From: Rhodobacterales bacterium
GTDB lineage: Bacteria > Pseudomonadota > Alphaproteobacteria > Rhodobacterales > Rhodobacteraceae
Direction of reading: 5' to 3'
Length of the DNA: 64,000 nucleotides
Assembly (NCBI GenBank): GCA_002746935.1
Contig: PDRW01000039.1
Span: 38,264-102,263 of the forward strand
The position numbers and the translations under genes are program-made. Positions within the stretch are counted from its first letter, which is position 1; each line of letters begins with the position of its first letter. Positions 1-8,428 of this stretch are shown here, piece after piece. The notes under the pieces are model-generated. The model did not search any database. It had not been told where the DNA came from and was given only the letters and a program-made list of their open reading frames with translations.

Positions 1-1671
1 CTGCGCCGCGCCGTCGACCCATTCGACCGCCTCCGGGTCGATCCCCCATTCGGCGGCGGCCCGGCGGCACATCTCGCCAATCGCCGCCTCGGCCGCGAGC
101 ACCGCCGCCTTGCCGGTGGCAAAGGTGGCGCGCGAGCCGTGGGTGGGCTCGTTGATGCCGAGCGCGCCGGTCTCCACCACATTGACCCGCACGGCCTCAT
201 AGGGAATGCCCAGGGTCTCGGCCACCATCAGCCCGATGGAGGCGCGGCCGCCGCCGATGTCGGGGGTGCCCACCGCCACCTGAGCGCCGCCATCCTCGGC
301 AATCGCCAGCGACACGGAGGTGTCGCCGTTGTAGTTGAACCAGAACCCGGTGGCGACGCCACGCCCCTGGTTGGGGCCGAGCGGCACCGTGTAGTTTTCA
401 TGCGCCTTCGTGGCCTCCAGCACCTCGCGCAGCCCGATCCGCCTGAACTTCGGCCCATAGCTCGCCCGGTCGCCTTCTTCGACGGCATTCTTCAGGCGGA
501 TATCAATCGGATCGAGCCCAAGCTCACGGGCCATCTCGTCGATCAGGCTTTCGGCCGCAAAGGCCGCCATCGGCGCGCCCGGGGCACGGTAGGCGGCGGC
601 CTTGGGGCGGTTGGTGAGCACGTCATAGCCCACGTGCTGCACCGCATCGAGCTTGTAGGGCGCAAAGGCGCATTGCAGCGCCTCGGCCACCGGCGAACCG
701 GGGAAGGCCCCGCCCTGCATGCGAAATTCGGCACGCGCAGCGGTCATGGTGCCGTCGGATCTCATGCCGATCTTCACATCCATCGAGGCCGAGGCCGTCG
801 GCCCGGTGGCGCGCAGCACCTCGGCGCGGTTCATCAACAGCTTGACCGGCTTGCCCCCGGCCTTGCGCGACAAGGCCAGCGCCAGCGGCTCCATGAACAC
901 CGTGGTCTTGCCGCCGAACCCGCCACCGATCTCCGAGGCGGTGACCCGCAACTGCGCCACGTCGAGCCCGAGCACATCGGCGCACATCTTGCGCACATAC
1001 CAATGGCCCTGAGTGGTCACCCACATCTCGCCCTTGCCATCGGCGCCAAGCTGGCCGACGCAGGCCTGCGGCTCGATATAGCCCTGATGGGTGGCCTCGG
1101 TCGTGTAGCGGCGTTCGCGCACGAGATCGGCCTCGGCGAAGCCCGCCTCGACATCGCCGCGGCCAAACTCGATATACTGCACCACATTCGGCGCCATGCC
1201 CTCCGGCACCGTATCGCTGGCGCTGCCCGGACGGATCGCCGGGGCCTCCGGGGTCATCGCCGCATCGACATCGGTCACATGCGGCAGCACCTCATAGTCC
1301 ACCTCGATCAGCCGCGCCGCATCCTGCGCCAGCAGCGCCGAAGTGGCGGCGACGGCGCAGACGGCATGGCCGTCATAAAGCGCCACATCCCCGGCCATGG
1401 CGTTTTCCTGGAGGTTCCAGTCCTCGCCCGTCAGCCCCTCGGGGAAGTCGGCGCGCGTCACCACCGCCTTCACCCCGTCAAGCGCCAGCGCCTTCGACGC
1501 GTCGATCGACAGGATCCGCGCATGGGCATGCGGGCTGCGCACCACCGCGCCGTAGAGCATCCCCGGCATGGCGAAATCGGCGCCGTAGCGGGCGCGGCCG
1601 GTCACCTTGTCGAGCCCGTCGGGCCGCAACACCCGCTTGCCGACCAGCTTGAACTGGGTCTGTTCCGTCAT
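1..1671 (-). CDS. Molybdopterin-binding large subunit of a xanthine dehydrogenase-family hydroxylase (C-terminus cut off by window edge)
   Basis: Large catalytic subunit that would carry the molybdopterin cofactor of a three-subunit Mo hydroxylase. Only the first 557 residues are inside the window. The N-terminus has the usual a/b-hammerhead domain (KRVLRPDGLDKVTGRARYG, about residues 12-30). A GGGFGGK cofactor-binding motif lies near residue 250 and an AYRAPGAP motif near 365. The latter points to the xanthine/nicotinate/aromatic hydroxylase group and away from true CO dehydrogenase (AYxCSFR). The start overlaps the stop of the 2Fe-2S subunit gene (ATGA), so the three genes FAD, FeS and Mo form one operon. 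The substrate cannot be read from the sequence. Confidence 0.9.
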   Translation of the reverse strand, partial: MTEQTQFKLVGKRVLRPDGLDKVTGRARYGADFAMPGMLYGAVVRSPHAHARILSIDASKALALDGVKAVVTRADFPEGLTGEDWNLQENAMAGDVALYDGHAVCAVAATSALLAQDAARLIEVDYEVLPHVTDVDAAMTPEAPAIRPGSASDTVPEGMAPNVVQYIEFGRGDVEAGFAEADLVRERRYTTEATHQGYIEPQACVGQLGADGKGEMWVTTQGHWYVRKMCADVLGLDVAQLRVTASEIGGGFGGKTTVFMEPLALALSRKAGGKPVKLLMNRAEVLRATGPTASASMDVKIGMRSDGTMTAARAEFRMQGGAFPGSPVAEALQCAFAPYKLDAVQHVGYDVLTNRPKAAAYRAPGAPMAAFAAESLIDEMARELGLDPIDIRLKNAVEEGDRASYGPKFRRIGLREVLEATKAHENYTVPLGPNQGRGVATGFWFNYNGDTSVSLAIAEDGGAQVAVGTPDIGGGRASIGLMVAETLGIPYEAVRVNVVETGALGINEPTHGSRATFATGKAAVLAAEAAIGEMCRRAAAEWGIDPEAVEWVDGAAQ

Positions 1672-2150
1672 CACGCCGCCCCCCGCATCTCGGCCGCCGC
1701 GTCGAGCACCGCGCGGACGATCTTGTCATAGCCGGTGCAGCGGCAGAGATTGCCCGCGAGCCAGAACCGCACCTCTTCTTCGGTCGGGTCCGGGTTCTTC
1801 GCGAGCAGCGCCTTCGCCGCGACCAGAAAACCCGGGGTGCAGAAGCCGCATTGCAGGGCGGCATGTTCGAGGAATTTCCGCTGCAACGGGTGCAGCGCCT
1901 CGCCTTCCGCCATGCCTTCGATGGTCTCGATCCTGTGGCCCTCGGCCTCGACCCCCAGCACCAGACAGGACGACACCAGCCGCCCGTCGAGGATCACCGA
2001 ACAGGCGCCGCAATCGCCGGTGCCACAACCTTCCTTGGAGCCGGTAAGGCCGAGACGATCGCGCAGCACATCGAGCAGGGTTTCGCGCGGGTCGGTCAGA
2101 AACTCAACCCGGTCGCCGTTGACATCGCAACTCACATGGACCTTGCTCAT
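1671..2150 (-). CDS. (2Fe-2S)-binding small subunit of the Mo hydroxylase
   Basis: Electron-transfer subunit of 159 residues, normal length for the CoxS/XdhA-type small subunit. The N-terminal plant-ferredoxin-like cluster is ligated by Cys42, Cys47, Cys50 and Cys62. The C-terminal four-helix cluster uses Cys101, Cys104, Cys136 and Cys138 (CGFC and CRC motifs). It passes electrons from the molybdenum centre to the FAD subunit. Both ends overlap their neighbours by four bases (ATGA), which indicates translational coupling with the FAD gene upstream and the Mo subunit gene downstream. Confidence 0.95.
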   Translation of the reverse strand: MSKVHVSCDVNGDRVEFLTDPRETLLDVLRDRLGLTGSKEGCGTGDCGACSVILDGRLVSSCLVLGVEAEGHRIETIEGMAEGEALHPLQRKFLEHAALQCGFCTPGFLVAAKALLAKNPDPTEEEVRFWLAGNLCRCTGYDKIVRAVLDAAAEMRGAA

Positions 2151-3037
2151 GCCGCACCTCCCTTCGCACCGGTTTCCGCCCGGGTTTTCGCGCGTTCAAA
2201 CGCCACCTTGGCGACCCGCCGCGCCAGCACGCCCGCCACCTCGGTGCGGAACGCCGCGGTGCCGCGTTTGTCGCTGATCGGACGCGCCGCGGCCTGAGCG
2301 GCGGCGTCCAGCGCCTTGAGCGCGGCACCGTCGAGTGTGGTGCCCATGAGCGCGTCGGCCGCCTCCGGCACCAGAAACACCTTCGGCGCCACCGCGCCCA
2401 GCGCCACCCGCGCCGTGCGGATCACCTCGCCCTCGAGCGTGAGATTCACCGCGCAACCGACCACGGCAATGTCCATCTCGGTGCGCGGGATGAAGCGCTG
2501 ATAGGCATCCGCCGCCGCCGCGCCGCGGGCGGGCAGGAGGAGCGCGGTGACCACCTCGCCTTTGGCGAGCGCCGTCCGGCCGGGCGCCACCGGCACCTCT
2601 TCGGCGCGCAACTGCCGCAAGCCTTGCAGCCCCATCACCTCGACCATCGCCCCGGCGGCCACCAGCGCGGGCACCGAATCGGCCGCGGGCGAGGCGTTGC
2701 AGAGGTTGCCGGTGAGGGTCGCGCGGCCCTGCACCTGGGTGGAGCCCACAAGCTCCATCGCCTCGACCACGCCCGGCCAGTCGGCGCAGAGCGCCTCGTG
2801 CTCGCCAAGCTCCGCCCCCGCCACCGCAACGCCGATCCGCCAGCCGCCGTCGGGCAGGCGGGTGATGTCGCGCACCCCGGGGATGTGCTTGATGTCGATG
2901 AGATCGTCGGGCGTCACCATGCCGGCGCGCATCTGCACCAGCACATCCGTGCCGCCCGCCAGAAAGCGGGTGATCCCATCCCCTGCGGCAGCGATGCGCA
3001 CCGCCTCGTCAAAAGTTGCCGGTGTATGATACCGCAT
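2147..3037 (-). CDS. FAD-binding medium subunit of the Mo hydroxylase
   Basis: FAD-binding subunit of 296 residues, similar to CoxM and the XdhA FAD domain. The flavin pyrophosphate loop is FLAGGTDVL near residues 25-33, and a second flavin-contact segment (TLTGNLCNASPAADS) lies near residue 110. It is the first gene of the operon and would oxidise the FeS subunit and pass electrons to NAD or another acceptor. The 149 bases upstream, before the next gene, carry the likely promoter and a short 9-bp tandem repeat. Confidence 0.93.
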   Translation of the reverse strand: MRYHTPATFDEAVRIAAAGDGITRFLAGGTDVLVQMRAGMVTPDDLIDIKHIPGVRDITRLPDGGWRIGVAVAGAELGEHEALCADWPGVVEAMELVGSTQVQGRATLTGNLCNASPAADSVPALVAAGAMVEVMGLQGLRQLRAEEVPVAPGRTALAKGEVVTALLLPARGAAAADAYQRFIPRTEMDIAVVGCAVNLTLEGEVIRTARVALGAVAPKVFLVPEAADALMGTTLDGAALKALDAAAQAAARPISDKRGTAAFRTEVAGVLARRVAKVAFERAKTRAETGAKGGAA

Positions 3038-3152
3038 GACGCTCCCTCGTCATTTCGTGTCGCCCGACACTACCCATTCTCCCCCGGCTGTCGACAGGAT
3101 TCTTCCGCCCGGACAGCCCCCAGGCGACAGGACCGTGGCCCCGGATCCAGAC

Positions 3153-3178
3153 GGGGCCAGAGGGGCCAGAGGGGCCAG
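3153..3178. repeat. Short tandem repeat, unit GGGGCCAGA
   Basis: Nearly three consecutive copies of the 9-mer GGGGCCAGA lie between the Mo-hydroxylase operon start and the end of the small membrane-protein gene. Two units are complete and the third lacks its last base. No protein or RNA is apparent here. It may be a slippage tract. Confidence 0.7.
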
Positions 3179-3186
3179 CCCCGGGA

Positions 3187-3378
3187 TCATTCGTCCCATT
3201 CCTCCGGGTTCCAGACCACGAAGAACTGATACGCGGTGTAACCGGCCATGGCGAAGACCAGGGCCGCCCAGGTGTAGGTTTCATTCATGAGTTCCATCAG
3301 GGTCCACCCCGCCAGCAGCACCACGACCAGCACGCGGCGCCAAAGGGGCAGGAAGAACGGATGCCTCAGATCAAACAT
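3187..3378 (-). CDS. Small membrane protein, DUF3329-like
   Basis: A 63-residue protein starting MFDLRHPFFLPLWRR. It has two predicted membrane segments, one around residues 13-30 and one around 35-52, and an acidic C-terminus. The N-terminal pattern of a PFF..LWRR stretch before a hydrophobic helix resembles the DUF3329 proteins common in Rhodobacterales. The start at 3378 is preferred over an upstream in-frame ATG that would overlap dapB. It follows dapB by ten bases and is probably co-transcribed with it. Function unknown. Confidence 0.7.
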   Translation of the reverse strand: MFDLRHPFFLPLWRRVLVVVLLAGWTLMELMNETYTWAALVFAMAGYTAYQFFVVWNPEEWDE

Positions 3379-3388
3379 GCGCGTCGCC

Positions 3389-4198
3389 TCAAAGCCCCAG
3401 CACGTCTGCCATGTCATAGCTGCCCGGATGCCGCCCGATCCCCCAGAGCGCCGCCTTCAGCGCGCCGCGGGCAAAGATCGCGCGGTCCGACGCGATGTGG
3501 CGCAGCACCACCCGTTCCCCGGGCCCCGCGAAGATCACGTCATGCTCGCCGACGATGTCGCCCCCCCGGATCGCGGCAAAGCCGATATGTCCGGCCTCCC
3601 GCGGCCCGGTGATCCCGTCGCGTCCACGGTCGGCATGGGCCTCGAGCGGGATCCCGCGCCCCTCCGCCGCCGCTTCGCCCAGCATCAGCGCGGTGCCCGA
3701 GGGGGCGTCGACCTTGTGACGGTGATGCGCCTCGACAATCTCGATGTCGAACGCCTCGTCCAGCGCCTCGGCCACCTTGCGGGTGAGCTGCACCAGCAGG
3801 TTCACCCCGAGCGACATGTTCCCGGCGCGGATGATCGTGGCATGCCGCGCGGCGGCCTCGAGCCGGGCGATATCCTCGCCGCGAAGCCCGGTGGTGCCGA
3901 TCACATGCACCGCGCGGGCCTGCGCGGAGATGCCCGCCAGCGCCACCGTGGCCGCCGGCACGGTGAAGTCGATCACCGCCTGCGCCTTGGCCATCGCTTC
4001 CAGCGGATCGTCGCCCACTGTCACCCCGAGCGGCGCGCCGCCCATGGCCTCGCCGATGTCACGTCCGATCCAGCCATGGCCGGGCCGCTCCAGCGCCCCC
4101 GCCAGCCGCGCCTTCGGGCTGTCGCTCACCAGCTTCACCAGCATCTGCCCCATCCGGCCGGAGGCCCCGTTGATCACGATCCCTGGCGTCTCGCTCAT
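3389..4198 (-). CDS. dapB: 4-hydroxy-tetrahydrodipicolinate reductase DapB
   Basis: Cytoplasmic enzyme of lysine and diaminopimelate synthesis; it reduces hydroxy-tetrahydrodipicolinate with NAD(P)H. The protein has 269 residues, the usual length. The dinucleotide-binding loop is NGASGRMGQ at residues 10-18. The catalytic and substrate region [15 protein letters not shown] is present in the second half. The start at 4198 is chosen because a GGGAGA ribosome site lies just upstream and the protein then begins with the conserved reductase fold; a longer frame to 4246 adds nothing recognisable. It is divergent from rbfA. Confidence 0.96.
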   Translation of the reverse strand: MSETPGIVINGASGRMGQMLVKLVSDSPKARLAGALERPGHGWIGRDIGEAMGGAPLGVTVGDDPLEAMAKAQAVIDFTVPAATVALAGISAQARAVHVIGTTGLRGEDIARLEAAARHATIIRAGNMSLGVNLLVQLTRKVAEALDEAFDIEIVEAHHRHKVDAPSGTALMLGEAAAEGRGIPLEAHADRGRDGITGPREAGHIGFAAIRGGDIVGEHDVIFAGPGERVVLRHIASDRAIFARGALKAALWGIGRHPGSYDMADVLGL

Positions 4199-4267
4199 CG
4201 CATTCTCCCGTTTCCCGCCGGTGTAAGCCCTGTTGCCTGCGCGCACAATCTTGCATAGATGCCGCCT

Positions 4268-4696
4268 ATGTCAAAACACCGCTCTCACCAGGGCGCCTCG
4301 CAGCGCCAGCTCCGCGTCGGCGAACTCATCCGCCGGACGATTTCCGAAATGCTGATGCATGGCGACGTGCATGATCCCGACCTTACCCGGCTGTCGATCA
4401 CCATTTCAGAGGTGCGCGTCACCTCCGACATGCGCATCGCCACGGTTTACGTCATGCCGCTCGGCGGCGAGCACCGCGAAGAAGCCATCGCCGCGCTGGC
4501 GCGCAACAAGGGCGCGCTGCGCCACCGGGTCGGCAAGGCAACCGCGCTGAAACACACGCCCGATCTGCGCTTCATGATCGACGAGACCTTCGACCGCATG
4601 GACGAAACCCGCCGGCTGCTGGCGGAGCCGCAGGTGCGGGCGGATATCGAGAAGGGCGGGCAGGAAGAGTCCGGCGAGACGGACGGAGAGGACTGA
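4268..4696 (+). CDS. rbfA: 30S ribosome-binding factor RbfA
   Basis: Small KH-fold protein of 142 residues that binds 16S rRNA during late 30S subunit maturation and cold adaptation. The conserved [19 protein letters not shown] segment occupies the N-terminus and [17 protein letters not shown] follows. The start at 4268 (MSKHRS) fits family N-termini better than the in-frame ATG at 4259. No strong Shine-Dalgarno sequence precedes either. The stop codon overlaps the truB start (TGATG), the usual rbfA-truB coupling. Confidence 0.94.
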   Translation: MSKHRSHQGASQRQLRVGELIRRTISEMLMHGDVHDPDLTRLSITISEVRVTSDMRIATVYVMPLGGEHREEAIAALARNKGALRHRVGKATALKHTPDLRFMIDETFDRMDETRRLLAEPQVRADIEKGGQEESGETDGED

Positions 4697-5601
4697 TGGG
4701 GCGCAGGAAGAAGGGCCGCGACATCCACGGCTGGCTGATCGTCGACAAGCCCGCGGGGCTGAGCTCCAACGCGGTGGTCAACAAGGTGCGCTGGGCGCTG
4801 GACGCGAGGAAGGCGGGCCATGCCGGCACGCTCGACCCGGAGGCCACCGGCGTGCTGGCGATCGCGCTCGGCGAGGCGACCAAGACCGTGCCCTATGTCA
4901 CCGACGCGCTCAAGGCCTACCGCTTTACCGTGCGGCTGGGAGAGGCCACCAATACCGACGATGCCGAAGGCGAGGTGATTGCCACGTCCGACGCGCGCCC
5001 CTCCGACGACGAGATTCGCGCCGCACTCAGGGCTTTCGAGGGCGACATCATGCAGGTGCCGCCGAAGTTTTCCGCCGTGAAGATCGACGGCGAACGCGCC
5101 TACAAGCGGGCCCGCGAAGGCGAGGATTTCGAGGTCGCGGCGCGGCCGCTCTGGGTCGACGAGATCGCGCTGGCGGCGCGGCCCGATACCGACCATGCGG
5201 TGATCGAGATGATCTGTGGCAAGGGCGGCTATGTGCGCGCCGTGGCACGCGATCTCGGCGAGGCGCTGGGGTGTTACGCCCATGTGTCCGAACTGCGCCG
5301 GGTCTGGTCCGGTCCGTTCGAGGCCGACGAGGGCGTGAGCATGGATCTGGTGGAAGAGCTGGCGAAATCGCCCGAGCTGGACAGCTATCTGCGTCCGCTC
5401 GAAGAGGGGCTCGACGACCTGCCGGAGCTTAAAGCCACCCCCGAAGGCGCGACCCGGATGCGGCACGGCAATCCGGGGATGGTGCTGGCATCGAATGCCG
5501 AATATGGAGACGAGGCCTGGGCGAGCCTCGACGGCAAGGCGGTGGCCGTGGGGATCTATCGTTCCGGCGAGCTGCATCCCTCCCGGGTGTTCAATCATTG
5601 A
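4696..5601 (+). CDS. truB: tRNA pseudouridine-55 synthase TruB
   Basis: Makes pseudouridine 55 in the T-loop of tRNAs. The protein has 301 residues. The catalytic aspartate is Asp47 in [14 protein letters not shown], and the N-terminal [14 protein letters not shown] motif is typical of the family. A C-terminal PUA-like segment completes the protein. It is coupled to rbfA by a one-base overlap of stop and start. It converges on deoA, with only about 40 bases between them. Confidence 0.96.
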   Translation: MGRRKKGRDIHGWLIVDKPAGLSSNAVVNKVRWALDARKAGHAGTLDPEATGVLAIALGEATKTVPYVTDALKAYRFTVRLGEATNTDDAEGEVIATSDARPSDDEIRAALRAFEGDIMQVPPKFSAVKIDGERAYKRAREGEDFEVAARPLWVDEIALAARPDTDHAVIEMICGKGGYVRAVARDLGEALGCYAHVSELRRVWSGPFEADEGVSMDLVEELAKSPELDSYLRPLEEGLDDLPELKATPEGATRMRHGNPGMVLASNAEYGDEAWASLDGKAVAVGIYRSGELHPSRVFNH

Positions 5602-5642
5602 ACGGGCACTGAACCGGACTGGCGGCCCGGTCTCGGGTGGTT

Positions 5643-6947
5643 TCAGCCGATCGCCTGTAGCACCGGGTCGGGCACCTGCCGGGCCGCGCCGATCTCATAG
5701 GCCGCGCGCACCTGAGCTTCGGCCCGGTCGGCGGCCTCTTCGCAATCGGCATGGATCAGGCAGAGCGGATCGCCCTTCGCGACCGCGACCCCGAGGTCGA
5801 GCAGGCCGGTGATGCCGACGGCGGGGTTGATCACATCGTCGGCCCGCCGCCGTCCGCCGCCAAGTTCCACCACCGCGAGCCCGATGTCGCGCGAGCCGAT
5901 GGCGCTGACATGGCCGGTATCCGGCGCCGCCACCGGACGGATGGTCTTCGCGCGGGCAAGGTAGCGCTCCGGCGCCGCGACGAAATCCGCCGGCCCCCCG
6001 AGCGCCGCCACAGACCGACCGAACACCTCCGCCGCCGCCCCGCTCTCGAGCACCTTGCGGGCGGCGGCAACCCCGGCGGCCCGGCTCTCCGCCAGCCCGC
6101 CGATCGCCAGCATCTCGCCCGCAAGCGCCAGCGTCACCGCTTCGAGCCGGGCGTCGCGGGCGCGTCCGGTGAGGAAATCCACCGCATTCGCCACTTCCAG
6201 CGCATTCCCCGCGGCCGAGGCCAGCGGCTGGTTCATGTCGGTGATCAGCGCCCGGCAGGCCAGCCCCGCCTCCCGCGCCACCCCGGTGATGCTTTCCGCC
6301 AGCGCCACCGCGTCATCAAAGCTCTCCATGAAGGCGCCATTGCCGGTCTTTACATCCATCACCAGCCCTTCGAGCCCGGCCGCGAGCTTCTTCGACAGGA
6401 TCGACGCGGTGATCAGCGGGATCGATTCCACCGTCGCGGTCACGTCGCGGATGCCGTAGAACCGCTTGTCGGCCGGGGCGAGATCGGCGGTCTGGCCGAT
6501 GATCGCGCAGCCGGTCTCGCGCACCACCTTGCGAAACAGCGCGTTGTCCGGTGTCGAGACATAGCCCGGGATCGCGTCCATCTTGTCGAGCGTGCCGCCG
6601 GTATGGCCGAGCCCGCGCCCGGAGATCATCGGCACATAGCCCCCGGCGGCGGCGACGATCGGCGCCAGCATCAGCGAGACATTGTCGCCCACACCGCCGG
6701 TCGAATGCTTGTCGACCACGGGCCCCGGCAGATCCCAGGCAAACACATCGCCGGAATCGCGCATTGCCAGCGTCAGCGCCGCCGCCTCCGCGTGGGTCAT
6801 GCCGTTGAAGAACACCGCCATCGCGAAGGCCGCGACCTGCCCCTCGCTGGCCTCGCCAGAGGTGATCCCCGCGACCATCTGTTGCAGATCGTGGGGCGAC
6901 AGGTCGCCCCCGTCGCGCTTCTGGCGAATGATTTCCTGAAACAGCAT
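5643..6947 (-). CDS. deoA: Thymidine phosphorylase DeoA
   Basis: Splits thymidine with phosphate into thymine and deoxyribose-1-phosphate in pyrimidine salvage. The 434-residue protein shows the glycosyltransferase family 3 phosphate-binding motif KHSTGGVGDN at residues 80-89 and a C-terminal pyrimidine phosphorylase domain. The start at 6947 (MLFQEIIRQKRDG) matches family N-termini; the frame stays open to 7034, but that extension only translates a dispersed intergenic repeat. It stands alone here, without other deo genes. Confidence 0.95.
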   Translation of the reverse strand: MLFQEIIRQKRDGGDLSPHDLQQMVAGITSGEASEGQVAAFAMAVFFNGMTHAEAAALTLAMRDSGDVFAWDLPGPVVDKHSTGGVGDNVSLMLAPIVAAAGGYVPMISGRGLGHTGGTLDKMDAIPGYVSTPDNALFRKVVRETGCAIIGQTADLAPADKRFYGIRDVTATVESIPLITASILSKKLAAGLEGLVMDVKTGNGAFMESFDDAVALAESITGVAREAGLACRALITDMNQPLASAAGNALEVANAVDFLTGRARDARLEAVTLALAGEMLAIGGLAESRAAGVAAARKVLESGAAAEVFGRSVAALGGPADFVAAPERYLARAKTIRPVAAPDTGHVSAIGSRDIGLAVVELGGGRRRADDVINPAVGITGLLDLGVAVAKGDPLCLIHADCEEAADRAEAQVRAAYEIGAARQVPDPVLQAIG

Positions 6948-6963
6948 TGGCGGCCTCCCTGAA

Positions 6964-7029
6964 ACATGTCGCGCAAACCCGGGGTACGGCTTCGCGCCTT
7001 CCGGCATGCGAAAACAAAAGGACAGAGCA
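6964..7029. repeat. Dispersed 66-bp intergenic repeat, copy A
   Basis: This block begins with CATGTCGCGCA and ends in GCGAAAACAAAAGGACAGAG plus CA. A copy of the same length lies in reverse orientation at 53501-53566, ahead of hmgA; its last 36 bases match at about 31 of 36 positions. Both copies lie just upstream of a minus-strand gene. Similar palindromic elements with a GCATG(C/T)CG core and an AAAACAAA tail are widespread in alphaproteobacterial genomes. Confidence 0.7.
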
Positions 7030-7140
7030 TGCAAGCGCGAATACGAATGCGCGTCATGCTCCGGCCATCATTTTGACCCTTTGGACAAACTCCGCAAGAC
7101 CCCGGTTGTGCAAACCCCCTCTGCCCGGCATAAGCTTACC

Positions 7141-7647
7141 ATGATTACCCGCCGTCATATCAAGGACGACGCCCCTTCCACGGCGGTCTATTCCGATTGC
7201 GAGCGCTACCGCTACGAGCTGACCCGCACCTGGAATCCCGCCGGGCGCAAGGCCTTGTTCGTGATGCTGAACCCCTCGACCGCGACCGAAGTGCAGAACG
7301 ATCCCACGGTGGAGCGCTGCGAACGTCGCGCCCGGGCGCTGGGCTTCGGCGCCTTCCGGGTGACCAACATCTTTGCCTGGCGCGGCACCGATCCGCGAGA
7401 GATGCGCGCCGCGGAAGACCCTGTCGGCCCGGCCAACGATCAGGCGATCCGCGAGGGCGCGCGCTGGGCCGATCAGGTGATCTGCGCCTGGGGCACCCAT
7501 GGCGAACATCTCGGCCGCGGCGCCCATGTGGAGGCGCTGCTGCGCGGCACCGGGCGGGCGCTGTTCCATCTCGGCCTCACCAAGGCCGGGCACCCGAAAC
7601 ATCCGCTCTATATCGGCTATGCCAAACAGCCGGAGCCCTGGGAATGA
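7141..7647 (+). CDS. DUF1643 domain-containing protein
   Basis: A 168-residue protein that belongs to the DUF1643 family on the basis of YRYELTRTW, LFVMLNPSTA, DPTVERCERRAR and VTNIFAWRGTDP in its first half, and WGTHG further on. The family has no established biochemical role. The start at 7141 (MITRRHIKDD) is the last ATG before the conserved block. An upstream extension would run through the dispersed repeat. It is followed at 28 bases by a small membrane-protein gene in the same direction. Confidence 0.88.
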   Translation: MITRRHIKDDAPSTAVYSDCERYRYELTRTWNPAGRKALFVMLNPSTATEVQNDPTVERCERRARALGFGAFRVTNIFAWRGTDPREMRAAEDPVGPANDQAIREGARWADQVICAWGTHGEHLGRGAHVEALLRGTGRALFHLGLTKAGHPKHPLYIGYAKQPEPWE

Positions 7648-7675
7648 GCGCCGCGCGCGGCAACAGGAGAGAATG

Positions 7676-8011
7676 ATGGACAGCGAATCCCCCGCAGGCC
7701 AACAGCCCCTCGACAGCAAAACGCTCTGTGACATCAGCCGGGAACTCGAAGCCCTGCGCGGCGAGGTCGTCCGTCTGAACGAACAGCGCTACTTCCGCCA
7801 CGAAAGCTCGTTTCTCTGGATCGCTGCCTGGAGCCTCACGCGGGGGCTGTTCTTCGGCCTCGGCTCGGTGCTGGGCGCGTCGATCCTCGTGGCCTTCGTG
7901 GTGCAGATGCTGGCTTCGATCGACTTCATCCCGATCATCGGCGACTGGGGGCAGCAGCTGATCGAGGAGATCGAGCTCAACGTGCCGCAGAAGACGAACG
8001 GCCCGCGCTGA
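7676..8011 (+). CDS. Small membrane protein, DUF5665-like
   Basis: A 111-residue protein with a soluble N-terminus, a motif RYFRHESSFLWIAAWSLTRG, and one or two hydrophobic segments around residues 52-85 (FFGLGSVLGASILVAFVVQML). Its length and the pattern of LNEQRY followed by a glycine-rich membrane helix resemble DUF5665 proteins of Rhodobacterales. An AGGAG site at 7665-7669 fits the ATG at 7676 (six-base spacing) better than the ATG at 7673. Function unknown. Confidence 0.75.
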   Translation: MDSESPAGQQPLDSKTLCDISRELEALRGEVVRLNEQRYFRHESSFLWIAAWSLTRGLFFGLGSVLGASILVAFVVQMLASIDFIPIIGDWGQQLIEEIELNVPQKTNGPR

Positions 8012-8137
8012 GACCGCTTCGCCTGAAGCCCCACCGGCCGCTCCCCGCCCCGCTACGCCCGGGATGCGCTGATATGGCGCGCTTGTCCGGCGCGTCCATT
8101 CCGGCGAGACTGCGCGTCGCAGAACGGGAGTTGCACC

Positions 8138-8428
8138 ATGTGCCTTGGCATACCAGGACAGATTGTCGAAATTACCGATGAATCCCGCATGATGGCGCTG
8201 GCGGATGTCTCGGGTGTGCGCCGTGAGGTCAATGTCGCGCCGGTGCTTGAGGGCGACATCGCCGATCTGGTGGGCAAGTGGGTTCTGATCCATGTGGGCT
8301 TCGCCATGAGCCTGATCGACGAGGCCGAGGCCGCCGCCACGCTCGACGCCCTGCGCGAGCTCGGTGAGGCGCAGGAAGCGCTGCAACAGATGGCCGAGGC
8401 CGATGCCGCGCTGGAGGGGCTCCGGTGA
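8138..8428 (+). CDS. hypC: Hydrogenase maturation chaperone HypC
   Basis: Small chaperone of 96 residues that carries the Fe(CN)2CO moiety with HypD and hands it to the large subunit of [NiFe] hydrogenase. It begins MCLGIPGQIVEI, so the essential Cys2 is present. The gene overlaps hypD (GTGA). No hydrogenase structural gene, hypA, hypB or hypF is found in the window. Confidence 0.95.
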   Translation: MCLGIPGQIVEITDESRMMALADVSGVRREVNVAPVLEGDIADLVGKWVLIHVGFAMSLIDEAEAAATLDALRELGEAQEALQQMAEADAALEGLR

